DNA of 17,986 nt from Chloroflexota bacterium (GCA_016190405.1 JACPQO010000097.1:1-17986); one strand, 5' to 3'. Positions 1-6,742 are shown, counted from the stretch's first letter. Program-made: numbers and translations. Notes: generated from the sequence alone by a model not told the origin.

Positions 1-2
1 AA

Positions 3-425
3 CGATCAGGAGTGGCCATCGACCCGGAGACCGGCCAGGTAATATTCGAGCAATACCTGGCGCCCTCCGACGAAGATCTGCTGAAGAGCGTACTGGCGAC
101 GCTCCGGGTCGAACCCATCGACCCTGCCACAGCACCCTGGCCCTATAGCGACGTGGCTACGGCTCCCATCGAAAGGGTGAACGACGGCAAAGTCGACTAC
201 CGGCCGCCGGACCCGGGTGCTGGGCTGGCCGTCACGCCCGTATACACACTGTCTGCGGATCCGGATCCACGCGACGTGAACTTCATTCTACTGCGCAATT
301 GCCGCTCCCAGCTTTGGGTGGGTATGGAAAGCGGCTCCGTCCTCCAGGACACAACCCGCATCCAGCCAGTCGACGAGGCTGCCTTTCAGAGATTCCTTGC
401 CCAGGTAAAACCACGAGCACCGTAG
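3..425 (+). CDS. Hypothetical protein, 3' part only (5' end outside window)
   Basis: The reading frame is open back to the left edge of the window. The GTG at 12 is probably internal, because the AGGAG next to it touches that codon and cannot serve as its ribosome-binding site. About 140 residues are visible, ending at TAG 423-425. The sequence is acidic and proline-rich at first (YRPPDPGAGLAVTPVYTLS) and then forms a more regular C-terminal part (NFILLRNCRSQLWVGMES, then AAFQRFLAQVK). I see no membrane segment and no known catalytic motif. I do not recognise the family. The next gene on the same strand starts about 60 bases downstream but seems to have its own promoter, so an operon is not implied. 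Coding status is supported by length and consistent amino-acid composition; function is unknown. Confidence 0.6.
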   Translation, partial: RSGVAIDPETGQVIFEQYLAPSDEDLLKSVLATLRVEPIDPATAPWPYSDVATAPIERVNDGKVDYRPPDPGAGLAVTPVYTLSADPDPRDVNFILLRNCRSQLWVGMESGSVLQDTTRIQPVDEAAFQRFLAQVKPRAP

Positions 426-450
426 GCAGAGGCCCTCAGCCGTTCGCTTC

Positions 451-487
451 TTGTGGCGCGGGCCGCACCGCTCTAGAATGTTGCCCA
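451..487 (+). promoter_or_regulatory. Putative promoter giving a leaderless mRNA for the LLM oxidoreductase
   Basis: A -35-like TTGTGG (451-456), a 17-base spacer and a -10-like TAGAAT (474-479) are followed after 7 bases by ATG at 487. The predicted transcription start therefore coincides with the start codon. No Shine-Dalgarno sequence precedes 487, which fits leaderless translation. This is a motif reading only. Confidence 0.45.
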
Positions 488-1443
488 TGAAGGACCTCCG
501 GATCGGCGTTCACATTCTCGAACCAACGGCCCCCCAAGCGGTGGATGCCATAGTCGAGGCCGAGGAGAGAGGCGTCGACGCGGCCTGGATGACGCTGGGG
601 GGCGCGTCGCCGGACCCGCTGCCGATCTTCGCCGCGGCCGCGGTCCGGACCAGTCGCATACTGCTGGGAACGTCCATCGTCCCCACCTACCCGCGGCACC
701 CGCTGGCCCTGGCCCAGGCGGCGAAGGTCGTGGGGCAGCTGGCCCCCGGCCGCTTCCGGCTGGGGGTGGGCCCCAGCCACCAGCCGATCATCGAAGGCAT
801 GTGGGGCATCCCCTTCCAGCGACCGCTCACCCATCTTCGCGAGTACCTGACGATCCTGAAAGCGGCCCTCCAGCGGGGCGGGCCGGTGGAGTTCGCGGGG
901 CGCCTCTTCAAGGTCCGCGGCGACTTGGGTCCGGCCGTCGATGTGCAGGTGATGGCCTCGGGGCTGCGACGCAAGGCCTTCGAGCTCACCGGGGAGGTGG
1001 CTGACGGCGCCATAAGCTGGGTCTGTCCACTGCACTACATCGAAGAGGTGGCGTTGCCCGCTCTGGACGCGGGGGCCAAGAGGGCCGGCAGGCCAAGGCC
1101 GGCGATGGTCATGCACCTCGGCGTGTGCGTGCACGACGATGCCGCCGAGGCCCGGGAGGCAGGGATGCGGCAACTGGGATTCTACCCGCGGCTCCCCTTC
1201 TACCGGCAGATGTTCCTGGACGCCGGCTTCCCCGAAGCCGCCGACGGCGGCATGAGCGAGGCGATGCTGGAGTCGATCCTGGTGCGCGGCGGGGAGTCAG
1301 CGGTGGCGGAGCAGTTGGGGCACATCGCGGCCACGGGCGTCGATGAGGTTATCTGCTCCGTCGTCCCGGCGGGCATCGACCGGGAGGCATCGAGCCAGCG
1401 GGCGCTGCGGCTGCTGGCTGAGCTGAGCGGGTCGAGCGGCTAG
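487..1443 (+). CDS. LLM-class F420-dependent oxidoreductase (TIGR03564-like)
   Basis: This is a soluble, luciferase-like TIM-barrel flavin/F420 oxidoreductase of about 318 residues, the normal length for the family. Visible hallmarks include RIGVHI at the N terminus, TSRILLGTSIVPTYPRHPLALAQ-type strands near residues 55-80, GRFRLGVGPSHQPIIEGMWG near 90-110, and HLREYLTIL near 118. These match the MSMEG_4879-like F420-dependent subfamily as I remember it. The substrate cannot be read from sequence. The frame continues upstream to GTG 451, but ATG 487 gives the usual family N terminus (MKDLRIG) and sits at a predicted transcription start; ATG 478 is also possible. It converges on a decayed acyl-CoA dehydrogenase. 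Family assignment is confident, cofactor (F420 rather than FMN) fairly so. Confidence 0.88.
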   Translation: MKDLRIGVHILEPTAPQAVDAIVEAEERGVDAAWMTLGGASPDPLPIFAAAAVRTSRILLGTSIVPTYPRHPLALAQAAKVVGQLAPGRFRLGVGPSHQPIIEGMWGIPFQRPLTHLREYLTILKAALQRGGPVEFAGRLFKVRGDLGPAVDVQVMASGLRRKAFELTGEVADGAISWVCPLHYIEEVALPALDAGAKRAGRPRPAMVMHLGVCVHDDAAEAREAGMRQLGFYPRLPFYRQMFLDAGFPEAADGGMSEAMLESILVRGGESAVAEQLGHIAATGVDEVICSVVPAGIDREASSQRALRLLAELSGSSG

Positions 1444-1462
1444 GGTCCGCTTGGGCGGGGCG

Positions 1463-2160
1463 TCAGGCCTCGCCCATGAGCAGGTCGCGGGCCATGATCA
1501 GCCGCTGTATCTCCGAGGGCCCCTCGCCGATGCGGCGGATGCGCAGCTCCCGCCACCAGCGCTCCAGGGGGAGGTCCTAGGAGACGCCGTAGCCGCCGTG
1601 GACCTGCATAGCGCGGTCGACGACGCGGCCGGCGGCCTCGGTGCAGTAGACCTTGGCCATGGCCGCCTCGAAGCGGAACGGCTCGCCGCGGTCGGCCCGG
1701 TGGGCCGCGTGGAGGTACAGCCAGCGGGACGTTCGGATGTCCGTCTCGTTGTCCACGATCATCCACTGGATGGCCTGGCGCATCGCCAGCTTCTGGCCGA
1801 AGGTCTCGCGGACCTTGGCCCAGTCGATGCTCATGCGCTGGGCCGTGGCGGCCACGCCGACGCAGGCGGCGGCGTAGGGGATGCGGTTGCGGGAGAGGAT
1901 CTCGTTGGCCAGGGAGAAGCCGCCGCCAACCTCGCCCAGGACGTTCTCGCCGGGTACCCGCATGTCGTCGAAGGAGAGCTCGCAGGCGTAGGCGGCGGAG
2001 CGCAGAGTGTGGACGATGGGGCGCACGGTGAAGCCGGGGGTGTCGGTATCGACGATGAAGCAGGTGATGCCGGCGCGACCGGCCTGGGGGTCGGTGCGGG
2101 CGAAGACCAGGCCGAAGTCGGCGGTGTCGGCGCCGGAGATGATAGAGCTGCACCAGCCCG
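1463..2160 (-). pseudogene. Acyl-CoA dehydrogenase remnant (N-terminus lost, internal amber stop)
   Basis: On the minus strand the frame reads SGADTADFGLVFARTDP, then AACELSFDDMRVPGENVLGE-type beta-domain sequence, then RETFGQKLAMRQAIQWMI and MQVHGGYGVS. These are the middle and C-terminal domains of an acyl-CoA dehydrogenase (flavin-dependent alpha,beta-desaturation of acyl-CoA). At 1577-1579 a TAG interrupts the frame, yet the same frame continues with DLPLERWWRELRIRRIGEGP and SEIQRLIMARDLL to a TGA at 1463-1465, which is the normal family C terminus. The stop stands where relatives usually have Lys, so one AAG to TAG change explains it. Upstream, homology ceases near 2150-2160 and a TGA in frame follows at about 2201-2203, so the N-terminal helical domain of roughly 150 residues is absent. 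A start at GTG 2026 would give only a 149-residue piece. Sequencing or assembly error is an alternative. Confidence 0.8.
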
Positions 2161-2202
2161 CCGCCGGGGCCGAAGACGCCGTAGGCGGGGGCGTAGACCG
2201 TC

Positions 2203-2364
2203 ATGGAGCGACGAGAGCACTGGATCTGGCGCGACAGGGGCATCCCGTTCGTGGCCCTGAACCCGTTCGGCGAGATAGATCCCAAGCTGGATATGAACCT
2301 GTTCGTCCAGTTCCGCCGCTCGTTCCACCTGGATGCGGCGCGGCTGGCTACGGGCCGTTCGTGA
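2203..2364 (+). CDS. Possible gene fragment, 53 residues, unrecognised
   Basis: This short open frame begins at ATG 2203 and stops at TGA 2362-2364, overlapping the end of the opposite-strand beta-helix gene by 17 bases. The peptide looks protein-like (HWIWRDRGIPFVALNPFGEI, then DMNLFVQFRRSFHLDAARLA), with well-mixed aromatic and charged residues, unlike the Arg/Pro-rich shadow frames around it. There is no Shine-Dalgarno sequence and a TAG lies three codons upstream. It fills the gap between the broken end of the acyl-CoA dehydrogenase and the next gene, so it may be a piece of a gene brought in by a rearrangement or misassembly. I do not recognise the family. It may also be noise. Confidence 0.25.
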   Translation: MERREHWIWRDRGIPFVALNPFGEIDPKLDMNLFVQFRRSFHLDAARLATGRS

Positions 2365-4024
2365 TTGTCAGCGTCCCCGCGGCCTTGGCGTTGAGGGCGT
2401 AGCCGCGGCCCGGCGTGAAGTTCTGCAACGTGTCGAGGGCGGGCGGCACGTTGGGGTCGTAGCTCTGCCAGGGGCTGGGCGACAGCGCCGGGTCGTAGGC
2501 CCACACGGAGTTGTACGCCACGCCCGCCAACACGTCCTCGACCGGCCTGCTCTGCGCCGAGGGGTAGCCGATGAAGTTCCAGCCCGGGTACATGGGGATC
2601 TCCGTCTCCGCGGGCTGCGTGCCTGTCACGGTCAGGACGGCGGCCTCCTTCATGTTCACCCAGACGCCCATGGTCACGGCGATGGCCGTGAGGGTGTTCA
2701 GGCCGGGTGGCACCAGCGGGTCGTAGGCCAGCCAGGCGGACTGGTAGGCCCAGGCGCTGTTGAACTTGCCGGCGATGCAGGCCAGCACGGCGGCCGGCGC
2801 GGGGTCGGCCGGCACGAGGGGCAGGGAGATGAGGTTCCAGCCGGGGAGGAGGCCGATTTCCATTGCCCCCGGCGGCGGCGCTTCATACGCGCCGATGTCG
2901 CAGGCAGCGTCGCCGTCGCCGTCGCCGTCCTGGGGGCGGAACGCCCCCCGCTGGTCGGATGCGGCACACGCCGCCTCGTCGCCGCCGTCGATGGCGGGGC
3001 TGCCGGGCAGGAGGGCATGGGTCATAGTGGGCCCGCCGTTCTCCGCAAGGGGGCCCAGGAGCGGGTCGGCATTGGAGATGTCGCCGGGGCCGCTGAAGCT
3101 GCAGGAGCCGTCGCTGTCCAGGTTATGACCGGAGGAGGCGATGGGGCCGGAGCAATCCCCGCCGGCGTTGCCTGACACCACGGTGTTCGTCAGCGTGAGC
3201 GTGCCACTACCGCTGTAGATGCCGCCGCCTTCAACACCGGCGCTGTTGCCCGCGATCGTCGAATTGGTGAGCGTCGCGCTCCCTCCACTGGCGATACCCC
3301 CGCCGAGGCGCGACCCGAAGGGCGCCTCCATTACGTTGCCGCTGACCGTGCTATCCCGTACAATCAATGTCCCTTCGTTGAGGATCCCGCCACCATTTTG
3401 CACCAGCGCCCGATTGTCGCTCACCGTTACCCGCACCAGCGTAGCAACCCCGCTGTTCCAGATTCCGCCGCCACTCCCGATCAGCGAAGCCGAGTTGCCA
3501 GTAACCTCGCTATCCGTGAGGAGCAGTGTTCCCACGTTGCAGATTCCTCCGCCGTCCCCGCGCATCGTGTTGTCTCTGACCCGGACGTTGGCAAGACTTA
3601 GCATACCCTCGTTCCTTATCCCACCGCCGCAGCTTACCGTGGGGAAGTGGTACACTCGGTCTTCTGTGGGGCCCAAGGGCGCGCCTCTCCCGCCGCTGAT
3701 GACGGTGGCCTCGGCGCCGGCGCCCATTATCGTAAGGTCGTCGGCTATGTCGAGGTCCCCGGTAGCCGCGGCGTCCTCGTATCTGCCGCCGATCTGAAGT
3801 ATGTACGTGCCGGGCCCGAGGTGGATGCTATCGGGCCCGGGGTCAGCGTTGGCCGCGACGATCGCCTCGCGCAGGGAGCAGTCGTCCGGCAGGCAGCCGT
3901 CGGGTGCGGGATCGTCGAAACGGGTGACGACGATAGCAAAGGCGTATGTCGGGGCGCTGGTGGTCGCCACCAGCATCAGCAACAGGAGGGCCAGGAGAAT
4001 ACAGCGCGCCAAGCGAAATTTCAC
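2348..4024 (-). CDS. Secreted CSLREA-domain beta-helix protein
   Basis: This is an exported protein of about 558 residues. From GTG 4024 the N terminus is a classic signal peptide (KFRLARC, then a long Leu/Ala core, then cleavage near PTYAFA). A CSLREA motif follows (PDDCSLREAIVAANADPGPD), then Gly/Asn/Thr-rich right-handed beta-helix rungs of the type GGGIxNxGTLxLxxSxVxGN over about 300 residues, then ENGGPTMTHALLPGSPAIDG and CDIGAYE, the usual closing motifs of the family. The C-terminal 170 residues are two copies of a domain opening with PGWNLISLP or PGWNFIGYP and containing AYDPxVPP. No LPXTG or C-terminal anchor is visible. An in-frame TTG at 4051 would add nine residues; neither start has a good ribosome-binding site. 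Role: probably an extracellular surface or polysaccharide-associated protein; the ligand is unknown. Confidence 0.85.
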   Translation of the reverse strand: MKFRLARCILLALLLLMLVATTSAPTYAFAIVVTRFDDPAPDGCLPDDCSLREAIVAANADPGPDSIHLGPGTYILQIGGRYEDAAATGDLDIADDLTIMGAGAEATVISGGRGAPLGPTEDRVYHFPTVSCGGGIRNEGMLSLANVRVRDNTMRGDGGGICNVGTLLLTDSEVTGNSASLIGSGGGIWNSGVATLVRVTVSDNRALVQNGGGILNEGTLIVRDSTVSGNVMEAPFGSRLGGGIASGGSATLTNSTIAGNSAGVEGGGIYSGSGTLTLTNTVVSGNAGGDCSGPIASSGHNLDSDGSCSFSGPGDISNADPLLGPLAENGGPTMTHALLPGSPAIDGGDEAACAASDQRGAFRPQDGDGDGDAACDIGAYEAPPPGAMEIGLLPGWNLISLPLVPADPAPAAVLACIAGKFNSAWAYQSAWLAYDPLVPPGLNTLTAIAVTMGVWVNMKEAAVLTVTGTQPAETEIPMYPGWNFIGYPSAQSRPVEDVLAGVAYNSVWAYDPALSPSPWQSYDPNVPPALDTLQNFTPGRGYALNAKAAGTLTITNGP

Positions 4025-4063
4025 TGCCAGAAATGCTTGACTTTTTCCCAACTGTACTATACG

Positions 4064-4086
4064 CCGTACTTCTTCAAGACGTACGG
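4064..4086 (-). terminator. Hairpin after the endonuclease gene
   Basis: CCGTAC and GTACGG arms enclose a further TCT/AGA pairing, just after the TAG of the upstream minus-strand gene. No T-tract follows, so termination is uncertain. It could instead be part of the promoter region of the beta-helix gene (a TATAGT lies at 4056-4061). Confidence 0.3.
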
Positions 4087-4087
4087 T

Positions 4088-4840
4088 CTAGAGCGCCAGC
4101 CGGGCGAAGACCCCCAGGTGGTCGGAGGGGAACAGGTCCGGGTCCTCCGGCGCGGGTTGGTCGAAGGCGAGGCCGGCATCGACGATGCGGAACTGCTCCG
4201 AGACGTAGACGTAGTCCAGGGTGCCGTGGGGCGACGGGTCGAAGGTGTTGACCGGCGTGGACCAGGTCTTTTCGGGCTCGCGCCCGTGCACCGCCTCGTG
4301 TGCGGAGCGGAACCGGGCCTTCATGACCGCGACGCCCTTCTCTTCCGGGTAGGCGTTGAAATCGCCGGCGATGACCGTCGGGAGGCGGCGCGGATCGCAG
4401 TCGAGCCAGGCCAGCAGGTACTCGATCTGCTGCACCCGCTCCCGCTCGGCGTTGGGCGGGTAGTGCAGGTGGGTGTTCACGAACGCGAATGGACGCTCGC
4501 CGGTCTGGAAGATGAGCCTTTGGGCGACGCGGTCGAAGGTCATCAGGTCCAGCACCTCGTGCTCGATGGGTTCCAGCCGGGACAGGACCGCCAGCGCTTC
4601 CAGGCCGGGACGCTGGCCGGGGCTGGCGGCGTGCTTGATGCGGTAGTGCAGGTGGTGGGGGAGCCGGTCGTTGATCTGGCGGGTGATCCACATCCCCTGG
4701 TCCAGGGCCAGGTTCACCTCTTGAAGGCCGATGATGTCGGGCGCCAGGGCCTGGAGCTGATCGATGACCAGGGGCGCCCGCCGGTCCCACTCGCCCATGC
4801 GGTTGAACAGGTTCAGGGTGGCGACGATGAGTTCGGCCAT
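4088..4840 (-). CDS. Endonuclease/exonuclease/phosphatase family protein
   Basis: This 250-residue protein covers the whole EEP (DNase I-like/ExoIII-like) fold. Expected catalytic and metal-binding positions are present in order: Asn10 in ATLNLFN, Glu41 in GLQEVN, His124 in VNTHLHY, Asp160 and Asn162 in AGDFNAYP, Asp209 in LDYVYVS, and Asp240-His241 in PSDHLG. It should therefore be an active Mg-dependent phosphodiesterase or phosphatase. No signal peptide or membrane segment is seen, so it is probably cytoplasmic. The substrate (nucleic acid, phospholipid head group or other) cannot be fixed from sequence. ATG 4840 has an AGGGA ribosome-binding site sequestered in a hairpin. It lies 69 bases downstream of the PP2C gene on the same strand and could be co-transcribed with it. 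Confidence 0.88.
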   Translation of the reverse strand: MAELIVATLNLFNRMGEWDRRAPLVIDQLQALAPDIIGLQEVNLALDQGMWITRQINDRLPHHLHYRIKHAASPGQRPGLEALAVLSRLEPIEHEVLDLMTFDRVAQRLIFQTGERPFAFVNTHLHYPPNAERERVQQIEYLLAWLDCDPRRLPTVIAGDFNAYPEEKGVAVMKARFRSAHEAVHGREPEKTWSTPVNTFDPSPHGTLDYVYVSEQFRIVDAGLAFDQPAPEDPDLFPSDHLGVFARLAL

Positions 4841-4843
4841 GGC

Positions 4844-4860
4844 GTCCCTACTGAAGGGAC
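4844..4860 (-). promoter_or_regulatory. Hairpin sequestering the ribosome-binding site of the EEP gene
   Basis: On the minus strand GTCCCT, a 5-base loop TCAGT, and AGGGAC form a perfect 6-bp stem. The 3' arm contains AGGGA, the only Shine-Dalgarno candidate, placed four bases before the ATG at 4840. The folded form would hide it, suggesting structure-limited or coupled translation. Confidence 0.45.
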
Positions 4861-4909
4861 AGCGTACTACGAGGAGACCGCGAGGCCAACAGGGGAAGAA
4901 GGGCGAAAG

Positions 4910-5758
4910 CTAGCCGGCGCCGGCGACGATGGCGACGGCGATGTTGTCGGGCCCGCCGGCCTCGTTGGCCAGGGCGATGAGCCGCGCCGCCATCTCCTGG
5001 GGCGTACCCGACGCCAGAACGGCGGCGATCTCGTCATCGCTGACCACGCGGTGGAGGCCATCGGAGCAGAGCAGGAGGAGGCTGCCGGCCGGCAAGGCGA
5101 CGGGCCCCAGCGTGTCGGGCTCTACGATTTCCGCCACGCCGACGGCGCGGGTGATAACGTTGCGGAACTCGCTATGTTCGGCCTCTTCCTGGGTGAGGCG
5201 GCCGGCCCGGACCTGTTCCGCCACCCAGGAATGGTCCTGCGTGAGCTGGATTAGCTCTCCCTGGTGGAAGAGGTAGGCGCGGCTATCGCCGACGCTGGCC
5301 AGCCAGGCGGACTGGCCGCGCACCAGCGCCGCGACCAGCGTGGTGGCCATGCCTTGAAGCTCCGGCCGCTGGGCAGCGCGCGCCCGCACCTGTTCGTTGG
5401 CCGATATGAAGGCCCGCGCCAGCGCTTGCGCCGGATCGGCATCGGTGTTGTCGAGAAGGTGGGCAAGCAGCGTGTGCATGGCCTGGGCGCTGGCGGCCTC
5501 GCCGCCGCCCACGCCGCCGACGCCGTCTGCCACTGCCACGATGAGGGAGCCGTCGGGCAGCTCCTGGGCCAGCGCGCGGTCCTGGTTGTCGGACCTCTTG
5601 AGCCCGCGGTCGGTGCGGGCAGCCAGGCGTTCCGGTTGTGGTATGACGCTCTCCTCTTGGACGGGCGCTCCTTGTCGTCGTGGCATCAATGTCGCCACAG
5701 ACGCTGTCTGGTCGCGGTGACGCTGGGCCCTGCGACCAGTCAACCAGCGGATGTTCAC
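4910..5758 (-). CDS. PP2C-family Ser/Thr protein phosphatase (PstP/Stp type)
   Basis: This is the likely eraser for the neighbouring kinase: a metal-dependent phosphoprotein phosphatase of 282 residues. Motifs in order: RSDNQDR (Asp57), VADGVGG (Asp78), GMATTLVAA, SVGDSRAYL (Asp158), LTQDHSWV, ITRAVG, LLCSDGL (Asp233) and GGPDNIAV (Asp271, Asn272). All metal-ligand Asp positions are present, so activity is expected. A basic N-terminal extension of about 45 residues precedes the domain; there is no membrane segment. The frame opens further upstream to TTG 5833, but GTG 5758 has an AGGAG eight bases before it (5767-5771) and is the best start; ATG 5686 is a weaker alternative. It follows the FHA-winged-helix regulator on the same strand after 138 bases, with TGACAA repeats in the gap. 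Confidence 0.92.
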   Translation of the reverse strand: MNIRWLTGRRAQRHRDQTASVATLMPRRQGAPVQEESVIPQPERLAARTDRGLKRSDNQDRALAQELPDGSLIVAVADGVGGVGGGEAASAQAMHTLLAHLLDNTDADPAQALARAFISANEQVRARAAQRPELQGMATTLVAALVRGQSAWLASVGDSRAYLFHQGELIQLTQDHSWVAEQVRAGRLTQEEAEHSEFRNVITRAVGVAEIVEPDTLGPVALPAGSLLLLCSDGLHRVVSDDEIAAVLASGTPQEMAARLIALANEAGGPDNIAVAIVAGAG

Positions 5759-5827
5759 TTCCTCGTCTCCTCTAGCCTCCCACTGGGAATGGTACCAGGG
5801 CCGGGGAGCGTGTTCGTGTCCAACACG

Positions 5828-5869
5828 TGACAACTAGTTGACAATTGCCTGAAAAACTTTGGGTGACAA
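5828..5869 (-). promoter_or_regulatory. Three TGACAA direct repeats upstream of the PP2C gene
   Basis: TGACAA occurs at 5828-5833, 5839-5844 and 5864-5869 on the plus strand (TTGTCA on the coding strand), with the first two 11 bases apart. The first two bracket a 10-bp palindrome, CAACTAGTTG. Direct repeats about one helical turn apart are typical of OmpR-type winged-helix binding sites, and the gene just upstream encodes such a domain. The link to that regulator is inference. Confidence 0.4.
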
Positions 5870-5896
5870 AAGAAGGCGGTCGGTGCCGGAGACTGG

Positions 5897-6544
5897 CTAC
5901 CCTCCGGGCTCGGCCGTAGCCACGAAACGGTAGCCGAAGCCGCGCACGGTCACGATGTGACGGGGGTAGCCGGGGTCTTCTTCCACCTTGCGCCTGAGGC
6001 GGGCGATGATCTGGGCGATACTTTCCTCGGCCACGGCGCCTTCCAGCTCCGGCCACACCTCTGTGGCGATGTCCTCGCGGGTGACCACGGCGCCGGCTTG
6101 CCGGTGCAGCAGGGCCAGGAGACGGTACTCCTTGGGGGTGAGGGCCAGCAGCTCGCCGCGGACCCTCACCTCGTGCCGCGCGGTGTCCACAGACACGGCC
6201 TGATCCCGCGGCGCCAGTACAGCCGTCACCGTGGGGGCGCTCATCTGGAACAGTAGGCGGGAGTCGGCCAGTTCCAGGCTGTCGCCGTCGCTGAGGGGGG
6301 TCGGCGCCGCGATGGCGGCCCCGTTGATGCGGGTGCCGTTCTTGCTGCCCAGGTCCTGGAGCAGGAAACGCTGGCCGTCCCAGGTCAACTGGGCGTGGCG
6401 CCGCGAGACCAGCGGGTTGGTCAGTACCAGATCGCTGTCCGGCCCGCGACCCAGCGTCATGGCGCCATGCACGCGGTGCACCTCGCGCTGTCCGCTGTCA
6501 GTGATGAGTACCAGGTATGCTTCCGGCCGTGACCCCTCGGGCAT
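5897..6544 (-). CDS. FHA-domain winged-helix (OmpR/PhoB-type) transcriptional regulator
   Basis: This 215-residue regulator reads phospho-threonine. An FHA domain (about 22-100) keeps all core residues: Arg33 in TLGRGPDSD, Ser47/Arg48/His50 in LVSRRHAQL, and Asn69-Gly70 in GSKNGT. A linker (SAPTVTAVLAPRDQ) leads to a C-terminal Trans_reg_C winged helix (about 117-208), with LTPKEYRLLALL, VTREDIATEVWP, IAQIIARLRRKVEEDP and TVRGFGYRFV. There is no receiver domain, so control is likely by Ser/Thr phosphorylation rather than by a histidine kinase. Mycobacterial EmbR combines the same functions but has its winged helix at the N terminus and FHA at the C terminus; the order is reversed here. ATG 6544 follows a weak GGGGGAA. 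It is divergent from the kinase gene (198 bases) and upstream of the phosphatase gene. Confidence 0.92.
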   Translation of the reverse strand: MPEGSRPEAYLVLITDSGQREVHRVHGAMTLGRGPDSDLVLTNPLVSRRHAQLTWDGQRFLLQDLGSKNGTRINGAAIAAPTPLSDGDSLELADSRLLFQMSAPTVTAVLAPRDQAVSVDTARHEVRVRGELLALTPKEYRLLALLHRQAGAVVTREDIATEVWPELEGAVAEESIAQIIARLRRKVEEDPGYPRHIVTVRGFGYRFVATAEPGG

Positions 6545-6582
6545 CGTCTTTCCCCCGGCGGCGAGACGCCTTCGAAACCAGC

Positions 6583-6599
6583 AATCGCCTGCGATTTTA
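6583..6599 (-). promoter_or_regulatory. Palindrome and possible -10 upstream of the FHA regulator
   Basis: A perfect inverted repeat, AATCGC-CT-GCGATT (6583-6596), overlaps a minus-strand TAAAAT (6594-6599) that could be the -10 of the regulator promoter. I see no clear -35. It may be an operator, perhaps for autoregulation. Confidence 0.3.
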
Positions 6600-6666
6600 T
6601 CAGACTCCAGCCTGTGGACGGACGGGCGAGCGCAGGGCGCGGCGGTGCGCGAGGCGGGAGTAACAG

Positions 6667-6695
6667 TTGACTTCTGGGGGCGTCTGCCATATAAG
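6667..6695 (+). promoter_or_regulatory. Sigma-70-type promoter of the receptor kinase
   Basis: TTGACT (6667-6672), a 17-base spacer and TATAAG (6690-6695) form a near-consensus promoter about 47 bases before the kinase ATG. The predicted start is near 6702. Confidence 0.65.
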
Positions 6696-6717
6696 TGAGG
6701 GTTGCGACCACCTCACT
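6694..6717 (+). promoter_or_regulatory. Inverted repeat at the kinase transcription start
   Basis: AGTGAGG (6694-6700) and CCTCACT (6711-6717) form a perfect 7-bp inverted repeat with a 10-base gap, beginning inside the -10 and covering the predicted start site. It could be an operator blocking polymerase, or a hairpin at the very 5' end of the mRNA. No strong Shine-Dalgarno follows before ATG 6743. Confidence 0.45.
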
Positions 6718-6742
6718 GTAGAGTTGTGAATCCCCGCTAGTA

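Noticed and set aside
1451..2260. Plus-strand frame of 269 residues, Gly/Ala/Val/Asp-rich
   Set aside because: No motif is recognisable and it is antisense to the dehydrogenase remnant.
1440..2504. Long minus-strand frame of 354 residues over the dehydrogenase remnant
   Set aside because: It is extremely Arg/Pro/His-rich, a typical out-of-frame shadow in GC-rich DNA; the dehydrogenase frame explains the same bases.
3219..3600. Regular Ser/Pro-rich repeated pattern on the plus strand, at first resembling a repeat array
   Set aside because: It is the antisense of beta-helix rungs (GGGI and SGN repeats); spacing and sequence are too degenerate for a CRISPR or tandem array.
3647..5254. Plus-strand open frame of 535 residues opposite three minus-strand genes
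   Set aside because: It spans the ends of unrelated genes, has no recognisable domain, and its composition mirrors antisense of conserved minus-strand proteins.
5839..5867. TTGACA (5838-5843) as a plus-strand promoter
   Set aside because: No -10-like hexamer lies at 16-18 bases, and the next plus-strand gene is about 900 bases away.
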